Shown: positions 25,069 through 36,366 of the stretch, piece after piece | Numbering within the stretch: position 1 is the stretch's first letter | How the letters are laid out: each line of letters starts with the position of its first letter | DNA from: Austwickia sp. | GTDB taxonomy: Bacteria; Actinomycetota; Actinomycetes; Actinomycetales; Dermatophilaceae | NCBI GenBank assembly: GCA_016699675.1 | Contig: CP064985.1 | Coordinates: forward strand, 186,001 to 250,000 | Length of the DNA: 64,000 bases | Direction of reading: 5' to 3' | The notes under the pieces: generated by a model | The model's input: the letters and a program-made list of their open reading frames with translations, nothing else | What the model was told of the DNA's origin: nothing | Database searches by the model: none | Program-made: the position numbers and the translations under genes

Positions 25069-27477
25069 TCAGGCCATTGCGTCGATCATGGTGCCCACGG
25101 CGCGGGCCACCCCCGGCGGATCCAGCGGACGGCCGGTGTGCGCGTCCGTGAGGTAGAAGACGTCGCGGCAGCGCCCGGCGTACGTCTCAATGTGCGCCCG
25201 GCCCACCGCGATCCCGCTGTGCGCGAGCGCCCGGCCCACGTCCCGCAACAGGCCCGGCCGGTCGGCCCCGCGCAGCTCCACGACGGTCGCGTCGGTCGCG
25301 GCGTCGGGCACGAGCAGGACCTGCGGCGGGATGGCCTCGGTCGGCGCGTTCCGGCTGGCACGGGAGGCGCGGCCGGGAGTGGACCGTACGCCGTGCAGCC
25401 CGCGCGACGGACCGCCCTGCGACCGGGCGAGATCGGCCGCGAGCCGATCGGCATCGAGCCTGGTCGTGGCATCGGCGTCGCAGTCCCAGGTGTCCAGGGC
25501 CACGCCGTCGACCGTGCGCAGGACGGCCCGGCGCACCGCCACGCCCTGCGCGGCCAGCGCCCCCGCCACGTCGCCGAAGAACCCCAACCGGTCCGCGGCC
25601 ACCACCTCGACGACAAGCGACCCAGCGTCCGCGCCCGGGCTCACGAGCACCACCGGCCTGCCGGCGAGCGCGCTGGCGCGTTGCTCCGGCGTCGGGGTGC
25701 GCCCCGCGTCCGTCGGCACGATGCCGTCACTAAAGACAGCCTGAATCGCGGCCGGGCCGGCCGCGCGGGCCTTGCAGGCGGCCCGTCCGCGAGCCACCAG
25801 GTCGCCCACCAGTCGGGCTCGCCACGGTGTCCAGGCCCGCTCGCCGACGGACGCGGCGTCGGCCCGGCTGAGGGCGGCGAGCAGATCCAGCACGTCGCCG
25901 TCCCAACCGACGGCCTCACCGAGCGCCTCGACGGTGCGAGGGTCCTCCGGGTCCCGGTTGGTGGCCAGGTCGACGAGCGTCAGGTGCTCGGCGACCAACA
26001 CCGCGATCGTGTCCGCATCGGCCTCGGCGAAGCCGAGCCGCAGCGCCATGGAACGCGCCACCGGCGCGCCCGTCCGAGGGTGGTCCGGGCCGCCGTCGGC
26101 CTTGCCGACATCGTGCAGCAGGGCGGCCACCAAGAGCAGGTCGGGCCGGCTGACCTCGTCGAGCGCCGACGCGCACTCCACGACCACCTGCACCGAATGC
26201 CGGTCGACGGTGTGCCGGTGGACCGGGTCGTGCTGGGGCCGACTGCGGACAACGCCCCAGGCGGGCAGCCAGGTCTCCACCAGACCTGCGACCGTCGCCT
26301 GCTCCCAGACGTGCCCGAGCCCCCGGCCGCTGCCCAGCAGCGCCGTGAACAGCTCGCGCCGGGCCGGCGTCCAGACGTGCTCCGCCCAGTCCACCCGGGA
26401 GAGGGTGTCCAGCGTGGCCGCGGCCAGCGGGAGTCCGGCCCGGGCGGCGAGCGCGCAGGCGCGCAGCGCCACGGACGCGTCCCCGCCGGGTCGGTTCATG
26501 ACGCGCACCGCCTCCGCGCCCAGCACCGCCTCTCCCTCGTGCTCGTAGACGCCGTGCCCCAGCGGCCGCAGCGCGGGCCGTCGCGGCCCGACCCGCAGCG
26601 TGCGCGCGTGCAGCGCCTGCACGGCCCGACGCATGGTGCCGTCGGCGGCGAGGGCGATGGCGCGGGCGGCGTCGCTGGTCGCGGTCAGCAGGTCGTCGCC
26701 GTCCGCGAATCCCAACAGCGCCGCGACCGCGTCCCGGTCCTGGCGCACGAGCTTCTCCCGGGGACGGCTGCTCACGAGGTGCACCGCGTCGCGGACGTCG
26801 AGCAGCCGCTCGGCGGCGGAGTCCAGGGCCGGCTCGTGCGGCCGGTCCGCCAGCCACGCGGCGGTGAGCGACCGCATCAGCGTCACGTCCCGCAGACCCC
26901 CGTGGGCCTCCTTCAGATCGGGTTCCAACAGGTCGGCCAGGTCGCCGTACTTCGCGTGCCGGGCCTGCACCTGCTCGATGACGGTCGGCAGCCGCTTGCG
27001 GGCCGCCGACCGCCAATCCCGAGCCACCCCGCCGCGAACGCCGGCGATGAGCGTCTCGTCGCCGGCGATGGGCACGAGGTCGAGCAGGCCGACGAGCGCG
27101 GCCACGTCCGTGTCCGCCACCGCCCGACAGTCCGCCAGCGTGCGCACGCTGTGGTCCAGCCGCAGGCCGGACTCCCAGAGGGGGTACCAGAGCTCGTCCG
27201 CCAGCGCCGCGACGCGCTCGTCGCTCAACCGGCCGTCGTGCACCAGCACCAGGTCCAGGTCCGACAGCGGCCCGGACTCCTCGCGGGCGAGGCTGCCCAC
27301 GCACCCGAGCGCCACGCCCTCGGCCGGCAACCCGACCGCCGCCCCGGCCCACAGCCGACGCAGATACTCGCGCGTCTGCGCGGCCAGCGCGCGCCGGCGG
27401 GCCGGACCGGCCCCGGGCACCAGCGTCGCGTCGCGGGTGGTGGCCAGGCGCCGATTGGCCAGGGTCACGGTTGCCAT
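25069..27477 (-). CDS. glnD: [Protein-PII] nucleotidylyltransferase GlnD
   Basis: An 802-residue bifunctional sensor of glutamine that modifies the PII protein and reverses it. The nucleotidyltransferase motif is GSLAREESGPLSDLDLVLVH; the HD hydrolase motif is AALLHDVGKADGGPDH; two ACT domains end the protein (VVAADRLGFFGDVAGALA and LRGADRPGLLRDVGRALA). In studied actinobacteria this enzyme adenylylates PII rather than uridylylating it. It is the last gene of amtB-glnB-glnD, 64 bases after glnB. That gap holds three consecutive cgtacgt words. Confidence 0.96.
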   Translation of the reverse strand: MATVTLANRRLATTRDATLVPGAGPARRRALAAQTREYLRRLWAGAAVGLPAEGVALGCVGSLAREESGPLSDLDLVLVHDGRLSDERVAALADELWYPLWESGLRLDHSVRTLADCRAVADTDVAALVGLLDLVPIAGDETLIAGVRGGVARDWRSAARKRLPTVIEQVQARHAKYGDLADLLEPDLKEAHGGLRDVTLMRSLTAAWLADRPHEPALDSAAERLLDVRDAVHLVSSRPREKLVRQDRDAVAALLGFADGDDLLTATSDAARAIALAADGTMRRAVQALHARTLRVGPRRPALRPLGHGVYEHEGEAVLGAEAVRVMNRPGGDASVALRACALAARAGLPLAAATLDTLSRVDWAEHVWTPARRELFTALLGSGRGLGHVWEQATVAGLVETWLPAWGVVRSRPQHDPVHRHTVDRHSVQVVVECASALDEVSRPDLLLVAALLHDVGKADGGPDHPRTGAPVARSMALRLGFAEADADTIAVLVAEHLTLVDLATNRDPEDPRTVEALGEAVGWDGDVLDLLAALSRADAASVGERAWTPWRARLVGDLVARGRAACKARAAGPAAIQAVFSDGIVPTDAGRTPTPEQRASALAGRPVVLVSPGADAGSLVVEVVAADRLGFFGDVAGALAAQGVAVRRAVLRTVDGVALDTWDCDADATTRLDADRLAADLARSQGGPSRGLHGVRSTPGRASRASRNAPTEAIPPQVLLVPDAATDATVVELRGADRPGLLRDVGRALAHSGIAVGRAHIETYAGRCRDVFYLTDAHTGRPLDPPGVARAVGTMIDAMA

Positions 27478-27541
27478 GACAGTTCCTCGTGTTGTCAGGG
27501 GTCGTACGTCGTACGTCGTACGTCGGTGGCGAAGGCTCGGG

Positions 27542-29325
<1,784 letters not shown>

Positions 29326-29407
29326 GTCTTCACCGTCGGTCACGCACGTTTCGGTCGAAGACGCCGAATGTTTCCGGCATGAGAACGATGGGGCCGCCGA
29401 ATGACGA

Positions 29408-30835
29408 TCACGTAACGTCGTCGCCCCGCCTCGCCGGCGCGGGCGGCGGGTCGGAGGTCGTTGGGACGGTACGTCGGGGGCGGGCGGGATCGTACGGCGC
29501 ATCGGGCGGCGAGGCGTCGGACTCCAGCGGGCCCGAGAACGTGCGCCGGGCCAGGAACCGCCAGGCCAGGCCCCCGAGCGCCAGCACCGCGGGAATCAGC
29601 GCGCACAGCGTCCACGCCGGCCAGGCGACCCCGTCCCGGTCGTCGACCCCCGGCTGGTCGCGCCCCACGGGCACGGACCGACCCCACGCGAGCAGGGCGT
29701 CGCCGACGGGGGCGGACCCGCTCAGGTACCGCCGGCCGCCGTCGTCGGCGACCGGCGCGCCGAACAGTTCGGCCTCGCGGGAGATCTGCTCGGCGAGATC
29801 CGCGTTGCCGTGCGCCCGCGCCGCGGCCATCGTCACCACCGTGGCCGCCGGGGAGACGCCGGCGACGAGCGTCCCCGACAGGTCGTCGCCGCTGCCGCCG
29901 CCGTCCGGGAACTCGCACACCGCGGCCAGCCCCAGCCGCGGGCACAGGAAGGTGTTCTCGAAGGCGACCCAGTCCCGGCTGGCGGTCGCCGACCCCGTGT
30001 CGATGCTCGGCCAGAACACCTGGATCATCGCCTGGGTCGTGGCCCTGGCCCCCTCGCGCGAGCGACCCGACGCATCGGTGCGATGCGGTAGCAGCTTGGT
30101 GGCGGCATCGCGCAGCGGCTCCAGCCGCGGCCGCCACGCCTCGATGGCCACCGCGGCCCCGGGGACGCCCGCCACCGCGTCGGCCCGGCGCAACGCCGCG
30201 GCCAGCACGATGGTGTCCACGGGCCGGTAGGTCTCGCCGTAGGACGGAAGGATGCCCGACGTCACCGTGCCGACCGCGGACACCAGCGGCGCGCTGCGAG
30301 CCCGCACGGCGGCCCGATCGCTCTCCTGCCCGGACAGCCGCGCGATCTCGGCGGCCACGAGGAGCGTCCAGCCCTGCAGGAAGGCGCCGGGGAACGGCTG
30401 CGCGGGGGTGGCATAGCGGCGGGCGAGGACCGGGTCGTCGAGCCGCGTGAGTGCCGCCCGCAACAGCGGCAGCCGGGTCTGCGCGGGTCTGGTCTCGTCG
30501 GCGGCCGTCGCGAGGGCCGTCATCGCGGTGAAGAGCACGTCGCCGTCGCGGGCGCCGCGGTCCTGATCGGTCCGATCGCGCCGGCTCACCTGGGGCTCCA
30601 GCCAGCGCAGCTGCTCGGCGCGCAGCTGGGCGGCGTCGTGCCGGCCGAACCCGACGTACGCGATGCGGCCGGAGGCCGCCACACTCGCCATCACCACCGC
30701 GAGCAGCACCAGCGTGAGCAGGACCGATCCCGCGCGCCGGGCCGCGAGCGCCGTACGCCGTGGGCCCGCCCGCACCCCGCCACGCACCCCGCCGCGCGCC
30801 CCGGCGGGGGCCGGCCGGGGCTGCGGGTCGTCCAC
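29408..30835 (-). CDS. Membrane-anchored protein of unknown function
   Basis: A 475-residue protein I do not recognise. One membrane segment lies near residues 35-55 (AGSVLLTLVLLAVVMASVAA) and a second near 405-425 (WTLCALIPAVLALGGLAWRF), leaving about 340 residues outside the cytosol and a Pro-rich cytosolic tail. The outer part is helical, with RYATPAQPFPGAFLQGW and NTFLCPRLGLAAVCEFPDG. The paired cysteines could form a disulphide. The start GTG 30835 follows a weak ggtgg. It sits between ftsY and the ammonium operon on the same strand. Confidence 0.65.
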   Translation of the reverse strand: MDDPQPRPAPAGARGGVRGGVRAGPRRTALAARRAGSVLLTLVLLAVVMASVAASGRIAYVGFGRHDAAQLRAEQLRWLEPQVSRRDRTDQDRGARDGDVLFTAMTALATAADETRPAQTRLPLLRAALTRLDDPVLARRYATPAQPFPGAFLQGWTLLVAAEIARLSGQESDRAAVRARSAPLVSAVGTVTSGILPSYGETYRPVDTIVLAAALRRADAVAGVPGAAVAIEAWRPRLEPLRDAATKLLPHRTDASGRSREGARATTQAMIQVFWPSIDTGSATASRDWVAFENTFLCPRLGLAAVCEFPDGGGSGDDLSGTLVAGVSPAATVVTMAAARAHGNADLAEQISREAELFGAPVADDGGRRYLSGSAPVGDALLAWGRSVPVGRDQPGVDDRDGVAWPAWTLCALIPAVLALGGLAWRFLARRTFSGPLESDASPPDAPYDPARPRRTVPTTSDPPPAPARRGDDVT

Positions 30836-30946
30836 CCCACCACCGTAGGTCAGTCGTCCGCGGCAGGGTGGACGCCTCTCCGGGGGACCACTCGAGGTCT
30901 TAGCGCAGCCCTTGGGGCCGACTCCTCGCGCTGCCGCGCTTCGTCG

Positions 30947-32116
30947 TCAACCCAGGATCGCGTCGACGAACGCCTCAGGGTCGAAGGGGGCCAGGTCGTC
31001 GGGGCCCTCGCCGAGGCCGATGAGCTTGACCGGTACGCCGAGCTTGCGCTGCACCCCGACGACGATGCCGCCCTTGGCGGTCCCGTCGAGCTTGGTCAGC
31101 ACGATGCCCGTCACGTTGACGGCCTCGCCGAAGACCTCCGCCTGCACCAGGCCGTTCTGGCCGGTGGTGGCGTCGAGGACCAGCAGGACCTCATCGATCG
31201 GCGACTGCTTCTCGACGACGCGCTTGACCTTGGTCAGCTCGGCCATGAGGTTGGCCTTGTTGTGCAACCGCCCGGCGGTATCGATGAGCACCACGTCCGC
31301 GCCCTCGGCGTTGGCCTCCTTGACCGCCTCGAAGGCGACCGCGGCCGGGTCGGCGCCGTCCCGCTCGGAGCGCACCGTCCGCACTCCGACGCGCTGCCCC
31401 CAGGTCTGCAGCTGGTCGGCGGCCGCGGCCCGGAACGTGTCGGCCGCGCCGAGGATCACCGCGCGGTCCTCGGCGACGAGGACCCGCGCGATCTTGCCGA
31501 TGGTCGTGGTCTTGCCGGTGCCGTTCACGCCCACCACGAGGATGACCGCGGCGCGGTCGCCCTGGCGGGTCGACACCAGGGTGCGGTCCATCGTCGGGTC
31601 CACGAGCCGGATGAGGTCCTCGCGGAGCCAGCCGCGCACGGTGGCCTCGTCGCGGACCCCCTCGATGGCGACCTGGCGGCGAAGCGCCGCGACGAGTTCC
31701 TCGGCGGCCTCCACCCCCAGGTCCGAGGCCAGCAGCGTGTCCTCGACGTCCTCCCAGGTGTCCTCGTCGATGTGGCCGCGGGACAGCAGCCCCAGCAGGC
31801 CCTTGCCGAGGGTGCTGTTGCTGCGGGCCAGCCGCTCCCGCAGGCGGTAGAGGCGCCCGCGGGCCTCGGCGGGCCGCTCCAGGAGCAGATCCGGGGTCGG
31901 CGGCCGGGGTTTCTCGACGAGGGTGGGTTTCTCACCCGGAGAGGGCGGCGCGAGGACCCCACCGGAGGGTGCCCGGCCGGGCGGTGGCGGGGGTGCCTTG
32001 AGTTCGCGTCGGTCGCCGCCACGACCCCGCAGGAGGGCGACGAGACCGGAGATGAGCGCGCCGGCGACGACGACGCCGACGACGATGACGAGCCACAGAT
32101 TGCCCAGGAGATCCAC
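30947..32116 (-). CDS. ftsY: Signal recognition particle receptor FtsY
   Basis: A 389-residue membrane-associated GTPase that docks the Ffh-ribosome complex. It has an N-terminal membrane segment (LWLVIVVGVVVAGALISGLV) and a Pro-rich linker, then the NG domain. Motifs are VGVNGTGKTTTIGKIAR, GAADTFRAAAADQL, LIDTAGRLHNKANLM and LTKLDGTAKGG. The N-terminal membrane helix is a known actinobacterial feature and replaces the acidic A-domain of E. coli. Confidence 0.96.
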   Translation of the reverse strand: MDLLGNLWLVIVVGVVVAGALISGLVALLRGRGGDRRELKAPPPPPGRAPSGGVLAPPSPGEKPTLVEKPRPPTPDLLLERPAEARGRLYRLRERLARSNSTLGKGLLGLLSRGHIDEDTWEDVEDTLLASDLGVEAAEELVAALRRQVAIEGVRDEATVRGWLREDLIRLVDPTMDRTLVSTRQGDRAAVILVVGVNGTGKTTTIGKIARVLVAEDRAVILGAADTFRAAAADQLQTWGQRVGVRTVRSERDGADPAAVAFEAVKEANAEGADVVLIDTAGRLHNKANLMAELTKVKRVVEKQSPIDEVLLVLDATTGQNGLVQAEVFGEAVNVTGIVLTKLDGTAKGGIVVGVQRKLGVPVKLIGLGEGPDDLAPFDPEAFVDAILG

Positions 32117-32173
32117 GGGCCCATCCTGTCATCGCGCCCGCGGGCCCGGCGGGCTGGATCGGGCGGGCTGCGC

Positions 32174-32401
32174 TCAGGCCTCCGCGTGCCGGTCGCGGAC
32201 CGCGGCGACCATGATGCCGGCGGACCGCGGGCGGGGGGCCGAATCGACCTTCGCCGGGGCGGGAGTGGGTTCGGGACGCGGATCCTCGGGCAACAGGGGC
32301 CGGCCGTCGCGGCGGGCCTCGACAATGACGGAGCCCACGACGAAACAGCCGACGATGAACGTCAGCAGTGTCACGACGATGAACAGGGTCAGCGGAACCA
32401 T
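32174..32401 (-). CDS. Small single-span membrane protein
   Basis: A 75-residue protein with one strongly hydrophobic helix (TLFIVVTLLTFIVGCFVVGS) followed by a charged, Pro-rich cytosolic tail. ATG 32401 leads directly into the helix; an in-frame extension upstream adds basic residues and is less likely. It lies between smc and ftsY on their strand. No family is recognised. Confidence 0.6.
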   Translation of the reverse strand: MVPLTLFIVVTLLTFIVGCFVVGSVIVEARRDGRPLLPEDPRPEPTPAPAKVDSAPRPRSAGIMVAAVRDRHAEA

Positions 32402-32502
32402 GATTCTTATTGTCGCCACGCGTACCGCAAAAAACCGAGCCCCCAAGTGGCCGTGGGCATTACCGCTCGATAACGATTCCCGGGGAAATCGCTGATGGCC
32501 GG

Positions 32503-35500
32503 TTAGCCGCCGACCGGCGCCGCCACCCCGGCGGGGGCCACGTCCCGAAGTCGTTGGGAAATCACGGTGGTCACGCCGTCGCCGCGCATCGTCACGCCGT
32601 AGAGGGCGTCCGCCACTTCCATGGTGCGCTTTTGGTGGGTGATCACGATCAGTTGCGAAGAATCACGGAGTTCTTCGAACAGACCGATGAGCCGGCCGAG
32701 GTTCGTATCGTCGAGCGCCGCCTCGACCTCATCCATGATGTAGAACGGGCTCGGCCGCGCCTTGAAGATGGCCACCAGGAGTGCCACCGCCGTCAGCGAG
32801 CGTTCGCCGCCCGACAGCAGGGACAGGCGCTTGATCTTCTTGCCCGGCGGGCGGGCCTCCACCTCGATCCCGGTGGTCAACAGGTCGTCGGGGTCGGTGA
32901 GCACCAACTGGCCCGCGCCGCCGGGGAAGAGCCGGGCGAAGACCCCCTCGAATTCGCGCGCGGTGTCCGCGAAGGCCTCGGCGAAGACGCGCTCGACCCG
33001 CTCGTCGACCTCCTTGACGATGTCGAGCAGGTCGCGATTGCTGCGCTTGAGGTCCTCCAGCTGCTCGACGAGGAAGGCGTGCCGCTCCTCCAACGCGGCG
33101 TACTCCTCCAGCGCCAGCGGGTTGATCTTGCCCAGTTGGGCCAGGCCGCGCTCGGCGGCCCGGAGCCGCTTCTCCTGCTTCTCCCGGACGTACGGCGTCG
33201 CCAGCGGCCGGCCCTCCGCATCGAGGGGCGGTTCGGCGCCCGGCTCCGGCACGACCGGGACGCTGCGGTGCGGCCCGAACTCCTCCACGAGGGCGTCCGG
33301 CTCGATGCCCAGCTCCTCCACGGCCCGCGCCTGGAGCTGCTCGATCCGCAGCACCTGCTGCGCGCGAGCCACCTCGTCGCGGTGCACGGAATCGACCAGC
33401 TGCCGCAGTTCCTCGCCGTGCGCGTCCACGTCCCGGCGCGCCGCGGCCAGGGCGGCCTCCAGGGCCTGCCGGCGCTCGCCGGCCGCCACCCGGGCGGCGT
33501 CGGCGGAACCGATCACGCCGCGCAGGTGCACGACGGCGCGATCGGCGGCCCGGTGCAGGGACCGGGCCCGCTCGGCCTGTCGCAGCCGAGCGCGACGCTC
33601 CTGCTCGGCGCGGTCCCGAGCGGCCTCCTCCGCGTGGGCCTGGGCCTCCAAGGCCTGGGCCCGCCCCTTGACGCCGCGGGCCCGCTCCTCGCGCCCCCGC
33701 AGGGTCAGCCGCAGCTCGGTCTCCCGCGCCCGGGCCGCGACGGCCGCCGCCTCGAGCCGGTCCCGCTCGGCCGGCTCCAGCGCGCCCGGCTCCTCCGGTT
33801 CGGACTCCGCCGCCGTCAAGCGGTCCGCGAGCTCCGCGAGCTGTTGGTGGTCGCCCGCCAGCGCGGCCTGCGCCTGCGCGATGGACGCGCCGGCGCGCTC
33901 CGATTCGGCCCGTGCCGCGCGCAGCTGCGAGCCGAGCGAGCCCAGTTGCTCGGCGACGGCGTTCATGCGGGCGTCGGAGGCGTGCAGGTCCGCCAGGGCG
34001 GCCTCCACCTCGTCGGTCCTGCGGGCGATCTCGTCCTCCACTGCGGCGAGTGCGAACCGGGTCTGTTCCCGGCGCGCCGCCGCCTGGTCGGCGGCCGCGG
34101 TGGCCTCGTCGTACGCGGCCTGCACCTCGATCAGGCTGGGCGCGGCGGCGCTTCCCCCGCGGACCCAGCCGGGGGCGAAGACGTCCCCGCCGGGCGTGAC
34201 CGCGGTCGTGCCCGGCAGCCGCCGTACGACGTCCTGCGCGGTCGCCTCGTCGGGGACGAGCGCGACGCCCGCGAGCAACGCGTCGAGGCCGGCCCGGAGG
34301 CGCTGCGGGCAGTCGACGACGCTGCGGGCCCACACCGAGGCCGGCGCGGGCGGCTCGACCGGGTCCGCCACGGGCGCTACGGCCGTGTCGGGGACGAGCA
34401 GCGCGGCCCGGCCCGCGTCCTGGCGGCGCAGCAGCTCTAGGGCGGCCACGGCGTCGGGCAGCGACTCGACCGCGACCGCGTCCGCCGCCCACCCCAGCGC
34501 CGCGGCCACGGCCGTCTCGTGGCCGCCGCGCACGGTCATCGCGGCCGCCACCGTCCCGATGACCCCGCGCGGGCCGCTCCCTTCCGCGCTCCCTTCCGCG
34601 CTCCCTTCCGCGCTCCCGTCCTCGGCCGTCTCGCCGAGCAGCACCCGGCTGCCGTCCTGGCGCCGCAACGACAGGGCCAGGGCCTCGGCGCGGCTCTGGG
34701 CGCCGCCCCCGTCCCGCTCGGCCACGCGCTCGGCTTCGCGCAGCTCCTCGGCGCGGGCGCGGGCCGCGATCAGCGCCTCCTCGGCCTCGGCGTGGGCGGC
34801 ATCGAGCCCCTCCTCGCCCTCCTCGTCCTGAGCGACCGTCGACTCCAGGGCGGCGAACTCGGCCTCCGCCTGCTCCGCCCGGGCCCGCGCGCGGTCCACG
34901 GCCTGCCGCAGCCGTTCGATCTCGGCCTCACCGGCCTCGATCCGGCTGCGCTTGGCCGCCACCTGACCCGCCAATCGGGCCAGCCCCTCGCGCCGGTCGG
35001 CGGAGGCCCGCTCGAGGCGGGCCAGGCGGTCGCGCTCCTGCGCGTACGCGCTCTCCGCGGCGCCCCGCTCGGCGACGCCCTGGTCCAGTTCCCGCTGCAG
35101 GTCCGCGATCTCCTCGGCGAGCCGCCGGTCCTGGTCGCGGGCCGCCTCCGCCTGCGCGCGCAGCGCCTCGGGGTCGCGCGGCGGGCGGCCGTCCGGGGCC
35201 GGTTCGCGGCTGAGCAGCCGCACCCGTTCGGCCGCGAGCTGGCCCACCGCGGTGAGCCGGTCGGCCAGGCCGGTGAGGGCGAACCAGCGCTCCTGGGCCC
35301 GGGCCAACTCCGGCGCGGCCTGGGCGAGTTCGCCCTCGCAGCGGGTCAGGTCGGCCCGCGCGGCCGCGAGCGCCCGCTCGACCTCGTCCCGCCGGGCCAG
35401 TAGCGCGGTCTCGTCGGCCACCTCCTGCTCGAGGGTGCCGGTGAGCTGCACCAGGTCGTCGGCCAGGAGCCGCAGCCGGGCGTCCCGGGCGTCCGCCTGG

Positions 35501-36153
35501 ATGACCGCCGCCCGGCGCGCCGTCTCGGCCTGCCGCCCGAGCGGGCCGAGCTGGCGGCGGATCTCGGCGACGAGGTCCTTGACGCGGACGAGGTTGCCCT
35601 CCATCGCGTCGAGCTTGCGCAGCGCCTTCTCCTTGCGCTTGCGGTGCTTGAGGACCCCGGCGGCCTCCTCGATGAAGCCGCGTCGCTCCTCGGGGGTGGC
35701 CCGCAGGACCGCGTCGAGCTGACCCTGCCCGACGATGACGTGCATCTCCCGGCCGATGCCGGAGTCCGACAACAGCTCCTGGATGTCGACCAGCCGACAC
35801 CCGGTCCCGTTGATCGCGTATTCGCTGCCGCCCCCGCGGAACATGGTCCGGCTGATCGTGACCTCGGTGTAGTCGATCGGGAGGGCCCCGTCGGTGTTGT
35901 CGATGGTCATCGTCACCTCGGCCCGCCCGAGCGGGGGCCGCCCCGCCGTCCCGGCGAAGATGACGTCCTCCATCTTCCCGCCGCGCAGCGACTTGGCGCC
36001 CTGCTCCCCCATCACCCAGGCGAGGGCGTCGACCACGTTCGACTTGCCGGAGCCGTTCGGCCCGACGATGCAGGTGATGCCCGGCTCGAGGCGCAGGTGG
36101 GTCGCCGACGCGAACGACTTGAAGCCCTTGAGGGTGAGGCTCTTGACGTACAC
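32503..36153 (-). CDS. smc: Chromosome segregation protein Smc
   Basis: A 1,216-residue condensin ATPase that compacts and separates chromosomes with ScpA and ScpB. Walker A is GPNGSGKSN at residues 31-39. The long coiled coils are interrupted by a hinge from about residue 527 (GVIGTVAAAMTVRGG). The C-terminal head has the signature LLSGGERSLTAVALLVAIF and Walker B FYIMDEVEAALDD. GTG 36153 gives the standard start VYVKSLTLKGFKSF, with a ggaga site nine bases upstream. Just before the hinge, the repeat GSAE occurs three times, encoded by 12-bp tandem repeats. Confidence 0.97.
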   Translation of the reverse strand: MYVKSLTLKGFKSFASATHLRLEPGITCIVGPNGSGKSNVVDALAWVMGEQGAKSLRGGKMEDVIFAGTAGRPPLGRAEVTMTIDNTDGALPIDYTEVTISRTMFRGGGSEYAINGTGCRLVDIQELLSDSGIGREMHVIVGQGQLDAVLRATPEERRGFIEEAAGVLKHRKRKEKALRKLDAMEGNLVRVKDLVAEIRRQLGPLGRQAETARRAAVIQADARDARLRLLADDLVQLTGTLEQEVADETALLARRDEVERALAAARADLTRCEGELAQAAPELARAQERWFALTGLADRLTAVGQLAAERVRLLSREPAPDGRPPRDPEALRAQAEAARDQDRRLAEEIADLQRELDQGVAERGAAESAYAQERDRLARLERASADRREGLARLAGQVAAKRSRIEAGEAEIERLRQAVDRARARAEQAEAEFAALESTVAQDEEGEEGLDAAHAEAEEALIAARARAEELREAERVAERDGGGAQSRAEALALSLRRQDGSRVLLGETAEDGSAEGSAEGSAEGSGPRGVIGTVAAAMTVRGGHETAVAAALGWAADAVAVESLPDAVAALELLRRQDAGRAALLVPDTAVAPVADPVEPPAPASVWARSVVDCPQRLRAGLDALLAGVALVPDEATAQDVVRRLPGTTAVTPGGDVFAPGWVRGGSAAAPSLIEVQAAYDEATAAADQAAARREQTRFALAAVEDEIARRTDEVEAALADLHASDARMNAVAEQLGSLGSQLRAARAESERAGASIAQAQAALAGDHQQLAELADRLTAAESEPEEPGALEPAERDRLEAAAVAARARETELRLTLRGREERARGVKGRAQALEAQAHAEEAARDRAEQERRARLRQAERARSLHRAADRAVVHLRGVIGSADAARVAAGERRQALEAALAAARRDVDAHGEELRQLVDSVHRDEVARAQQVLRIEQLQARAVEELGIEPDALVEEFGPHRSVPVVPEPGAEPPLDAEGRPLATPYVREKQEKRLRAAERGLAQLGKINPLALEEYAALEERHAFLVEQLEDLKRSNRDLLDIVKEVDERVERVFAEAFADTAREFEGVFARLFPGGAGQLVLTDPDDLLTTGIEVEARPPGKKIKRLSLLSGGERSLTAVALLVAIFKARPSPFYIMDEVEAALDDTNLGRLIGLFEELRDSSQLIVITHQKRTMEVADALYGVTMRGDGVTTVISQRLRDVAPAGVAAPVGG
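34576..34618. repeat. 12-bp tandem repeat inside smc
   Basis: About three and a half copies of gctcccttccgc encode (GSAE)n on the minus strand, immediately before the Smc hinge domain. It is in frame, so copy number changes would not break the gene. Confidence 0.85.
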
Positions 36154-36366
36154 GCGGGTCGGTCTCCTGGCACGGCGGCGGTCCGGCCACTCTACAAGCG
36201 CCGTTGTGCGCGGCCCGGCACCCCGGCGCCGGCGGCGCGGTGCGCGGCGACGCCGAAGGGTTGTCCACAACCCGGGACGGTCGGGTTGGCCGGCGCCGGC
36301 AGAAATAGCGAGGATGGACGCGACGGCTCCGTGAGGAGATCACCGACTGCTGGGGGGAAGTTTCCC

